A stretch of DNA of 64,000 nucleotides from contig OY759266.1 of NCBI GenBank assembly GCA_963662155.1, positions 4,261,526 to 4,325,525 of the forward strand, read 5' to 3'. Under the pieces are notes generated by a model that was given only the letters and a program-made list of their open reading frames with translations, did no database searches and was not told the DNA's origin. Source of the DNA: Lamellibrachia columna. Its lineage: Eukaryota > Annelida > Polychaeta > Sabellida > Siboglinidae. The position numbers and the translations under genes are program-made. Below, piece after piece: positions 1 through 11,400 of the stretch (positions are counted from its first letter, which is position 1; each line of letters opens with the position of its first letter).

Positions 1-1392
1 ATCTCACTAAAATGTTTTCTTTTCCAGTACCAAAACTTACCCAAACTTGTACCCAGATCAACGACTACCCAACATAAGTCTACTCAGAATAACTTGGACC
101 TTCATAAAACCGTTACAGACACTTCAGTAAGAACACATTTCCCAAAAATCAGTCATGATTAGATAAGGATGCTAGTAAATCTATTAACCTCACTTGCAAA
201 TGGTTTGCTATTTTCAGTTTGTGATCCCCAGTAACCACACAGGTTTCCTGCAGATTATGTTGATACTGGAGACACATTAACAGGTACCAGCAGTCCAGCA
301 CATCTAATCTGTGAAACGTTTGGTTATATACAGTCAAACTATGTACAGTGTATTCCAAGAATAGAAATTGGACGACAACCATTTGGCTGGGAGCCACTGA
401 TCATTAAAGAATATAAATGCAATTTCTATCTTAAGAAAACAATAGTAGTTGGCACGAATTATGCTTACACTAACAGTGTCCCAATGTAGGTCTTAGAATG
501 TCCGATCAAGCAAAAAAGATGAAAAAATTCAAGTGTGTTGTACTTGTTTTCTTAGTTTGCTTCAATGTGTAGGACGAAGAAGGCTAGCAAGAATTGGAAT
601 TGGTGGGTTAGAGATAGAGACCACCAGATAGAGTCCAAGACAGGTTACACATTTACCCCGTGTTGGGATCTTGTACTTCCACTGACATAGATACCAGGTA
701 AAAAAAGACCAACAGCATTTAGTGTCTCTTCCAAAATACACTAAATATCATTATTCAAACAAATACAACACATTAACAGTTTCGTACTCAGGAATTTACC
801 AATGTCTGACATTTTAACCTTTAGTGCACCTTAGTAAGGACATGTGTGTACACATTTGTTTCCATTAACAGATAGGCTAAGTATAGAAACAGTTCTTGAA
901 CTGTATTTACATCAAGTCGAACACAAAATACATATTATACTAACCAAAATGTTGCTTTCTCAGATTAATGAAGCTGAGAATTTTCCGTCATTGAGATACC
1001 AATGACAAAGAAAAACACAACTGAAATAAGACGTGATTACTTTTTGAGAGTCGACATGATAGTCTTACTATTGCTATATGTAGCTTACATAAACACCTAC
1101 TGTCATCTAGCTCAGAGCTCTACCACCAACTAAGTGCAGTAAACATAAGGTGAGACAAAAGTCAAATTCGAATTAAAGTATACGCAATTTAAATTTTATG
1201 GTTAAACAAATTGACATTTATAAAATAAGTTAGGTAGGTTTTTGAGATTAAAGTCGTTTCAAAATAAAACCTTTCGAAACAACCAAATAAATGCAGTGCC
1301 TGTACTGCAGGAGAAACGCCAAGTAACTCAGATACTGAGATAGTTAGTAAGACGACACACGCAGCGTGAACAAAGGACACAAACAATCTCAC
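1..1392 (-). other. Rab40 intron 1 (no exon recognised)
   Basis: This stretch lies downstream of the Rab40 first-exon donor on the minus strand and so should be intron 1. I looked for the expected second exon (the IDYKTTTI block of Rab40) and did not find it. The short open frames here have no recognisable similarity, and the rest of the gene probably lies left of the window. Confidence 0.5.
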
Positions 1393-1606
1393 CATTCGAA
1401 TAACCATACGGAGATTCTGACGCCCCATCACTCAGACCACTCAGTATCTCCTCCTTGCCAACGTCACTGTCTCCGACGAGCAGAAACTTCAGCAAATAGT
1501 CGTACTGTTTGTTTGCATTTCCAGGGTTTGGTGACGACGGTGGCGGCGGAGATGCAGCGGCGCACATCATGTTCGCCAGCGTCAAACTACGGATTTCGCC
1601 CCGCAT
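1393..1606 (-). CDS. RAB40: Rab40-like small GTPase, first coding exon (partial gene)
   Basis: Rab40 proteins are small GTPases that carry a SOCS box and act as substrate receptors for Cullin-5 ubiquitin ligases. The exon encodes a proline-rich N-terminus followed by [21 protein letters not shown] and a [12 protein letters not shown] block. This matches the diagnostic start of Rab40, including the unusual P-loop GDSDVGK followed by an acidic residue instead of Ser/Thr. The reading ends AAT G at a GTGAGA donor (1392-1387), leaving phase 1, as expected before the IDYKTTT exon. The start is ambiguous: ATG at 1606 gives a 12-residue longer N-terminus than the Met-Met pair near 1565-1570. Switch regions and SOCS box are outside the window. 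A generic Rab is unlikely because the [12 protein letters not shown] block is specific to Rab40. Confidence 0.9.
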
Positions 1607-1790
1607 TAAGTACCAATTTTAAACCAAACACGTCGAAGAAAATACGTAGAGTCTATACTGTATGAATTCGTTGACTAGTGTCACAAAAGTTTCCATGAAG
1701 ACGTAGTTACGTGCAACGCATTTCTTTGAACAACATTTTTCCTCCACACACGTACTCCACTTCCGAAGTCAGATGCAGGTGGAATGACAG

Positions 1791-1859
1791 TGCGCATGCG
1801 TAAGAATGTAAACAAGGTCACTGAGTTTGCGCGAAATTTCGAGGCCGTTTCGCGCAAAA
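1791..1859. promoter_or_regulatory. Shared Rab40/PALB2 promoter with NRF1-like and paired E2F-like sites
   Basis: The 815 bp between the divergent Rab40 and PALB2 starts holds TGCGCATGCG at 1791-1800, one base off the NRF1 palindrome. It also holds TTTGCGCGAAA at 1826-1836 and TTTCGCGCAAAA at 1848-1859. The last two form a perfect 11-bp inverted repeat and each contains the TTTCGCGC E2F core. No TATA box is evident. Regulatory use is inferred from motif match and position. Confidence 0.55.
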
Positions 1860-2420
1860 TTCAAAAAATTAAGTACAATTCTAGTTGTGGTACATATACC
1901 ATTATCAACGATTCATCTGAATAACCATGGATAGACAAATGGTTAGCACGATTGATATACATTATTATTAAACTGTGGGGAAAATTTTAGTTAAAGAACG
2001 GAGAAAATTGTGGGCGATAATAACAACAAAACATGGGCTCAACTTCGTTGAGTTTGATGACAGTTAGGTACCCGCCTGTCAGTGACAGTGACGTGAGGTC
2101 GCTTGAGCTGCATTGCTACTTGGCCGCGCAGTGGTCGTTTTCGCTGCAGCCTGTCTGTATGGGAAATATCATTATTTAAAATTTCCACCCTGACACCCTT
2201 TTTGCACCCCGAATAAAAATAGTTACAAACAGGGAGAAATCAAATTACATTTGCAAACTGTCTATGATACTTTTTCTGTGTACATGCTTAAATTTGTAGT
2301 TGTTGGTTAGCATAAAGAATGCGTCCCTGTGTACGAAAATCTTTCTTCACAAGTTTACGTTGTAAGTTGTAACTATGTTATGATAATGGTTATCATATAT
2401 GAACATTTCTGTTTTTGCAG
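1860..2420 (+). other. PALB2 5' region; first exon not resolved
   Basis: The coiled-coil exon at 2421 is preceded by a good acceptor (TTTTTGCAG), so at least one upstream exon should lie here. Small ATG-containing candidates at 1927 and 2034 could splice in phase 0, but neither encodes a recognisable PALB2 N-terminus. The ATG at 2421 may itself be the start, with a non-coding first exon upstream. Confidence 0.4.
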
Positions 2421-5400
2421 ATGAAAGCACAATTGGCTCAACTGAAGAAAGACCTGGAGAAGAAGCAGAGGAAATTAAAAGTGAGCTTTGATATTACAAT
2501 TAGCATATTTCTCAGAATTTGACAGCAAGTGTTCCTGTGAAGTAATTCCCTCACAACCAAGAACATATTTAATTATAACTTTTATTGGGGTTATACGTTT
2601 TAAAACTATATGGAAGTGTTTATTTTATTTCAGGTTATCAATCAAAATATTTATTTCCGACAACGCATACGACATACAGTCAGTATATTATATTATGGCA
2701 TTGTGTAATTAAATAAAAGGTCATGAACACGTGTACAATGCTATGCCAAACTATCGTTGTTGTAACTAATTGTGTTTCAGAAATGGAGAGAGTAGAAGTT
2801 TTTGCATAAAAATAATAACTTTGGTAGATAGTCAACGTCCACAGATAGCAACAATAGTAGCTGTTCCTTTCTTCATTTAATTTTAGTGTGTCAATGTCAA
2901 CCCTTACCAAAATGGTTGCATGGTACCAGAATATCCTAAATATTTACATATTTTAAAAGATTATGCAGTCTGATGTTTGGAGGAGGCAGCCCTCTTAGTT
3001 TATGTGATGGCTGGTGTTTTTCAAGACATGTTCTTTTCTTGTAGAACTGTGAGAGTCTAGTGCGAGCTCGAGATCATGTGCGGCAGAAAATACTGGAACA
3101 AGTGTTGTTGAGCAAACAGTGTGATTCTAGCAGTGAGTCTCGGCACAGGAAGACACTGGTCAAGTTTGGAGGAAGGGAAGAGTTTGACATAGTAGGGAGA
3201 AGGACGCAGGGCAAGGGGGAGGCAGTGGGTTCTGTGGATGACAGTGTCAGTCGTAACACCAGTCATCATGCAGTGAGTAATGCCTCAGAAAATGTGTCAT
3301 GTACAGAGCAGAGTGAAGATGTTTCACTGCTTGCTGTGCACTCAGATGCACATGAAAGCAAGATACGTGATGAAATCTATATACCTGAATTACCTTCAGC
3401 TGTGTCATGGACCAGGGATGTCATTGGGGAATCGCTCATTAACAGTCAGTCAGAGAAGAACAGCGAGTGCGTCAACAGGTGTACCGCCAGTACTAGCCAT
3501 ACAGCAGACAGTGTTTCTGCGTGTAAAGCAAACAGTGATGTGAGAAGTCATATCCAAGAAATTGCTTCAGGTGGCATTGACACAGCACGAGTAGTCGCTA
3601 TGGGCTCACCTACTGCTCATGTTACTGACAAGGAACAAGGGCCATGTCTAGATTATCAGAGATCTTTGAACAGTCAGAATTCATCTGTGGAAAATGAAGA
3701 AGCAGTCAACAGGAGGCTGACAACATCAGTTGAGGTGTCGATGGGGTCTCCTGCACATGATGTAAACACAGACAAATTGGGTGAATCATGTGTGCAGCAT
3801 TCTCCACAGACTGAGGCACACAGCTTTGTTAATGCAACATTTAACATTCCTGGTGGAATACTCTCTGCAGATGTCAGCAAGACGTTCACTCCATCTGATC
3901 CTAGACAGAAGGTTCCACCTACTGCATATAACACTCGCCTCATTACCAGAGACAAACCAGGAACTGAATACTATGATACTGATGGCAGTAGTCCACTTGT
4001 TGGGTTACAAGGGTGTGGAAGTGGGGAAGAGAGGACACATCAGGAAGACACTCCTTCACAGAGTCAACCACTGATAGATTTAGCTGTGAAACAATCCCAG
4101 TCATCTTGTGTGACATCCGATGTCAACTCAGATGATAATTTCTCCATAAATGCTAGTTACACGGCAAGCAGTGTTCCATCTGTCAGATTGAGGAAAGTCG
4201 CAAAACGCAAATCAGAGGGACACTACAATGACTTAGGAACCCGAAGGAGCAGCAGACTTAGAAGTATGTCTGGCAGTAAAACAAGTTGTTCTCTTTCATC
4301 AGATTCAAACACAGCAAAGACACAAGATTTGGTGCAAGATTCTGAGTTTGAAGCTATGCCCGTAGATGTATTGTCTGATGTGTCAGGAGTGTTGGAGACA
4401 GCAAGTCATCTTGAAGGTTCACTTGAAGCAAGCAGTGGAAGTAGGACAGGCAGTGCAAGGCGTGGTTGTGGCAGGAGGCTCAGGAAGGTAGCAGTGTCAT
4501 CACATAAATACAGTACAAGATTTGTTACGAGACATAGTCCGTATAGACTGGAGCCATCCCAGAGCATGACTGACAGCTCTGCACAATACACACTGTGTAG
4601 CTCACCAGGGGGGTCCTTACTGTCTGATATAGAACAGGTACTTAGTAATCCATCCATGTTGAGTGATGTTGTCTATTTCTCACTGCCAGACGTTGAATTT
4701 GGTGGCTTAAAGTTGCAGAAGGCAAAGCAGAATACACTGTGCAATACAAAGACAGAAAGTGAATTGTCAGTGTCAGGCAGAACACCCACCACAAACTCTC
4801 GGTGTAAGTCAGACAAATACAGCACACATTGGGAAATGGAAGACGCAACTGAGTTCAAGTGTGAAGTGAGAATTGAGCAAGAGAAAAGCACTGAGATGAA
4901 TGATCCTGTATTGGGAATGAAGAGTATTGTAGACGATGTGCAGGGAACCACAAGGTCAAGTGAAGGACGTCTGTCGCAGGGTGACAGATCCCCTGTTATG
5001 TCTCAATCTTTACAAGAAATAAATCCTCATGGAAACCTACATCTACACACTGGCATTCATAGCCAGGCGGAGTGTGCAACAAGGAGAATACATATCAGGA
5101 GGAACAAGTCATCCTGGAGGAACAAGTCATCCTGGGGAAAACAGCTGAGAAAACAGGATGCACGTTCAATTGTTCGGACACCGGTGAAAACATCCAAGGA
5201 AGATGTATCCCAGAATGCCAATGTGGAAGGTTCATATGGAAAGAGCCTACATTGGAATACAACATCACAAGATACAAACACAATAAAAGAAACAAAAATA
5301 GACCATCATACACTAGTGCCTACAGACAATGCCTGTGATAAAGTGAAGCTCAGTGTTGACTGCTTTGCAGCATCAGAACAGACAGTAGTTTCAGATTTCC

Positions 5401-8400
5401 TAGGAACCATATATGAGGCAGTGCCTCATGGAGACATGGCCAGTCCCCAAGTCACAGATCCTGTGTGTGATGTTCAACACCAGATGTCTCTCCTGTCTGG
5501 ATCCTGTCCATCTACCCGTGGACGTGAGGCTGTCACAGCAGAAGTAGATGAAAGATGTCACATGCCCCTTGTCAGTAGCTGCCACAGGCGCAGAAACATG
5601 GCCACCAACACAGTAGATAGGTAATTTTTAATTACAGTGCTTAATAGGATCACTTCATGTCAGAGCAATGTGATTCTATTAAGCAGCTGATTAACTTAAG
5701 TGGCATACTTTAATACAACAGAAATTGAGCATGATTCCATCCCAGCCAATATATTCGATACTACTAAATGTGATACTTGTAATTATGTTAAGTGGAATCC
5801 ATTGTACAAACATTATTGCTGACAACACTGTAATGAAACTTTTGCTATTTTTATATTTTGTCATTGCTATGTGACATGCTTTTCACTTTTTGGCATAAAC
5901 TTAAATGCATGAATAATGTACTATGGTTTCAATTGTATGATGTCACAAAAGTTATTAAAGTTGACATATTTGTGCACATTTTCATGTTAAATATTGATTG
6001 ATATTTCCCCTTGAGCTATGGCTGTCTGGTGCTATATACATCATATTGATTGGCAGTGAAGACGAGTTGTTGCATACCTACCTGTATGTTTATTGTGACT
6101 GTTTCAGGAGCTGCCCTCTGCCTGGGAACGTGGTTGACCTGGAAACAGACGTGGTCACACAGTCTAATATGACCACTTCCACATTGTTTAGTGGTAACTG
6201 TCCTCTGAAACTAGTTCACTCTCTCAGGGTAAGTGTTGAACAATTTTCACAAATATATAACCTGTGCCTCCCCATCCCCAGACCCCCAAAGAAATTATTT
6301 ACGTTATGCTAGCTAATCATGGCTACTGTATTTTTTATTTTATTTAAGTTCCCAAAGCCAACAATTCGTTTAATAGACCTTTCTTCTTAGCAGACCCTTA
6401 TTAGTTACCCTGATTAATGATGCCACAGAGATCTTCTGTATGGTTCACTTTATGAGTTGTATTTAAAAAAAAAAGATTGATTTTTAAAAGTTTGATCATT
6501 GGTAGATTTCAGATGGAATTACCCAGTGGTCAGTTTACAGTGCAACACGATTTTAAAAGATTGCAAAAAAACCAGATATATGGCAAGTGGACAAGGAAAC
6601 CATTTGCTTGTTGAGAGTCCAGTTGGATCAGTTCGTTATTTAAGACAGGTTGTCACAGCACGTAACAGTGAAGTTAATTGATGTGTTTTCCCAGGTCTCC
6701 AGCCAACACTGCTGCCAAATCTCAGTGAATAGATCATCCAAAAAAAATGCTCCAAGAAACTCTGGTTGCATTAGTGTGGGAAAATGAACACTCATTTGCT
6801 ATTAAAAAATAATGTCATGATTTGTATACTATGGTTAGCAGGCTATGCACTATAGGCTGGAGTGACTGCCATTTGTGTGGTATCCTTACTGATGTTATTA
6901 CAATGCAGTCTCGTTTATCCACACACTTTGGTTCCCAATGATGTTGGCCAGATAAACGAATCAACACTGTTACAAGTACACCCAGTATTCATTTCTTTTA
7001 ATACTGAGATAGTTCTGAGTACATTACATATGCAGTCACAGAATGATCAGAACATCAATGTTATCCAGAGCCAGTGGTCTGGAAAAAGTCTGTCGCTTTT
7101 TCCGTGGAATCTATGACTGGAGATGCCGCGTCTAGATTTAAACCTCGCCAACCAACCGCGGGAGTAGCAGAAATCAGCAGGGACATCCAGTCGCTTCCCC
7201 AGTTGTTTTGCGTTGTTTTTGCACAACGGCGAGAACGGATGTCTGTAAACCACAGAAACAGGGCATCTTCAAGCTGTTCATTCTTCGGATTTCTTGTGCG
7301 CATCTTGGTGCTGACGTCTTGAGATACACTCAACCATTTGTCCGATGCACGCACGATGTCTCCAACAGTAGACTTGCCGACTTTTATGTTCAGCGTTTTC
7401 TCCGCCCAGGCTTGTATGGCAGAATATTTCAGTTGTGGGTGGTCCCTCTTAAATCGACATATCTGGCATTTATGTCCGGCATTGACTTCACAACGATGGC
7501 GTTTCGTTGACGGAGAATCTTCCAGAGCATCGAGCTTGCGTTTGACGTGCGTTTGTGCCATGTTTAGATCGTTACTGATTCAAATTAATTGAGCCTCTAA
7601 TTTATAGAGTTGTGGTATAACTATTGATTGCAGTAAAGTTCAACTGCAAATCTGTTTCAAGGAAAGCGGTCTTAGTTAAATATGCTCAAACGTAACCATG
7701 AGCACACTGTCTTGAGAATCAAACTGTTGCCTATGAAAACACTTAAGAGTATCCTACTGTATTGTAATTTTATTACAATACAGTGGGATACTGATTTTCT
7801 AATCAGAGATCGACCGACCGGTTATCTGAATCAGAATACAGTGTTACACAGCCGGTTGGTTCCCCAAAACAGCGGAGCCGGAAATATGAATAACCGGATT
7901 AACGGAGCAATTAACATGTGTCGAGATGGTTCCCACACAAAAACGTGCAGATCGCGGAACATCCGGATTATCGAAGAACAGATAAACGAAACTCCACTGT
8001 ATTCTTAAGTTATATTGAGTGTACTTTGAGAGAATGTTCTAATATTTATGTTTTCTTTATCTAATTGTCAGATTTGTCATGTCAGAAATGTGATATTAGA
8101 ACTTGCAATGTGGATTGTTGTATTTATTGGTCTATTGTACCATTTGTTTATTTTTTTTCTTTTTGCACTGGTCATCAATATAATTATTTTATAAGTAAAG
8201 TTGTGCTGGTTAGACTGTATTAGTCACTTTGCACTGTTGGTCACTTTGTGCTGAACATGATGGTCACTACTTACCTGTCTTAGACGGACACAGATGAGGA
8301 GATTGTGTGCATTGACACATGGAGAGATAAGGGAGATGTGATAGTGTACTGCACCAACCACCAGGTTGTATTGTGCAGATACAGCACGGACAGGACCTGC

Positions 8401-11400
8401 AGACAAATGACACTTGGACACAGCGACCAGGTGTGTATTCATTGGGCAAAGTCAAGTGTCCTAAAGCCAAACTAAATGGTTTCAGTTCTGGTTAACATAA
8501 ATATATAAAATGGTGTTGCATAACTTGCATTATACTTGATGTACAGTGCTGTCAATTTATAATTAGAAACTGTATGTGTACCGGGATAGACTTGATAGAT
8601 CAGATAATTATATTATAATGGATATACTTGCTATTAATTTGCGATTTTCATCCAGAATACGTAAACATTGTGTTTGTGTTTACTCATTAACAGTTAGACA
8701 AGGTTAACTTGCACGTGCATTGGCAAAAGTCAGATGGTGTGTAGTGTTGATTGTAAGACAAACCTCCTGATCACTCATACACAAACCTACTGACACATTT
8801 ATTTAGTCATCATGTGGAAATTGGTGTAATTAAATTATGACAGAATTATTACATACATTGTAATTTGTAAAGTCGGTGACCCACAATGCTTAAATATTAA
8901 CTATTGAGCATCATTTTATTTTTGTAGGGTAGTACATTTCAGCAGGTACACCTACTGACAAGCAAGAAAGCTATTGCTGTTGTAGCTGTCTTGATGTCCA
9001 GTTGTGGGGTCATCCATGGAGAGTTGTATAAAGTGACCGGGAGAGAGGGTGTTACTGTGTACCCTCTAGAGTTCACCAACAGGTCAGTGATAAGCTGGTT
9101 ACAGTTGAATAGTTGTCTACTTGCTTATTGTTGAATGTCATCAGAAAGATGCAGGAAATTGTTGTTGTACACATCATATGCTTTAAATTTTTTATGAGGT
9201 TTATTGATATTTCAGATATACAGTGTAAAGTGCATTTCAGTGTGTTTTGCATATGCTTGATTAGATAAAATATAAACAGTAATTTAGTAGAGCAAATGTG
9301 TTATTGCTATGTGATAAAAATTATTATTTTTAAGTAACATGTTATTTGTTGACAGAGTACCATGTTTGTGAAAATATGTTGTTGCACTTTGTCCCAGAAG
9401 TCTGGGGTGAGGCTGGCATCGATGCTGGTCCATATCTCCACTCCCACATCCCTCACTCTCATGTCCACTCCCCCATCCCTCAGTCTCGTGTCCACTCCCC
9501 CATCCCTTAATCTCTTGTCCACTCCCCCATCCCTCAGTCTTGTGTACACTCCCCCATCCCTCAATCTCATGTCCACTCCTTCAACCCTCAGTCTCGTGTC
9601 CACTCCCCCATCCCTCAGTCTCGTGTCCACTCCCCCATCCCTCAGTCTCGTGTCCACTCCCCCATCCCTCACTCTCATGTCCACTCCCCCATCCCTCACT
9701 CTCATGTCCACTCCCCCATCCCTCACTCTTGTGTCCACTCCCCCATCCCTCACTCTTGTGTCCACTCCCCATCCATCACTCTCGTGTCCACTCCCCCATA
9801 CCTCACTCTTGTGTCCACTCCCCCATCCTTCACTCTTGTGTCCACTCCACAATCACTCACTCTTGTATCCACTCCTCCATCCCTCACTCTCGTGTCCACT
9901 CCCCCATCCCTCACTCTCATGTCCACTCCCCCATCCCTCACTCTCATGTCCACTCCCCCATCCCTCACTCTCATGTCCACTCTCCCATCTCTCACTCTTG
10001 TGTCCACTCCCCCATCCCTCACTCTCGTGTCCATACCTCACTCTGGGGTGAGACTGGCATCGATACTGGTCCATATCTCCACTCCTCCATCCCTCACTCT
10101 CATGTCCACTCCCCCATCCCTCAGTCTCGTGTCCACTCCCCCATCCCTTACTCTCTTGTCCACTCCCCCATCCCTCAGTCTCGTGTACACTCCCGCATCC
10201 CTCACTCTCATGTCCACTCCCCCAACCCTCAGTCTCGTGTCCACTCCCCCATCCCTCACTGTCATGTCCACTCCCCATCCCTCAGTCTCGTGTCCACTCC
10301 CCCATCCCTCAGTCTCATGTCCACTCCCCCATCCCTCACTCTCATGTCCACTCCCCCATCCCTCACTCTCATGTCCACTCCCCCATCCCTCACTCTTGTG
10401 TCCACTCCCCCATCCCTCACTCTTGTGTCCACTCCCCATCCCTCACTCTCGTGTCCACTCCCCCATACCTCACTCTCGTGTCCACTCCCCCATCCTTCAC
10501 TCTTGTGTCCACTCCCCCATCCTTCACTCTCGTGTCCACTCCCCCATACCTCACTCTCGTGTCCACTCCCCCATCCCTCACTCTCATGTCCACTCCCCCA
10601 CCCCTCACTCTCATGTCCACTCCCCATCCCTCACTCTCATGTCCACTCCCCCATCCCTCACTCTTGTGTCCACTCCCCCATCCCTCACTCTTATGTCCAC
10701 TCCCCCATCCCTCACTCTCATGTCCACTCTTATGTCCACTCCCCCATCCCTCACTCTCGTGTCCACTCCCCCATCCCTCACTCTCGTGTCCACTCCCCCA
10801 TTCCTCACTCTTGTGTCCACTCCCCCATCCCTCACTCTCATGTCCACTCCCCCATCCCTTACTCTTGTGTCCACTCCCCCATCCCTCACTCTCGTGTCCA
10901 CTCCCCCATCCCTCACTCTCGTGTCCACTCCCCTCCACATTCAGCCAAATCTCTCTTCACTCAGTCCTGCAATCTCAGTTGCAATCATCCCTTTCTTCTT
11001 CTACCCTCCACTGTTATGTATTATAGTGGATCCACAAGCAGTGTCAGCTATGTGAAGCCTCTACCATGAGTTGTGTTTTGTCTGTTAATTAGTACTGATC
11101 TATAACATTTCCATGTGCCAACAAGATTTGCTATCCAAGCCAAAGGCCCAGATGGCAAGTGGACAAGGAAGCCATTAGTTTATCGAGAGTCCAACAATGT
11201 TCATCTACGTGTAACCTGCCCTCCTGAGGGCATTGTGTTCAACTCCACTTAAGTGATACAAATTTCAAAGACATATTACAACTTATTATATTTAATAGTA
11301 ATTTAAGTTATATAACTTATATTATTGGTTTATATATAATCTTTCAACTCTTGGTGTAATCTCTTTGGCGTACATTCAAGAACACAATGCCATCAAATGG

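Noticed and set aside
1366..1665. 99-codon plus-strand open frame opposite Rab40
   Set aside because: It is the antisense shadow of the Rab40 first exon.
6690..6780. Extra PALB2 exon after the acceptor TTTTCCCAG at about 6,695
   Set aside because: The encoded sequence does not match the propeller, and joining 6,228 directly to 8,284 keeps phase and aligns well with vertebrate PALB2.
9307..11069. Long open frames of up to 509 codons on both strands
   Set aside because: They are produced by the 27-bp repeat period inside a PALB2 intron; no domain and no splice signals support them.
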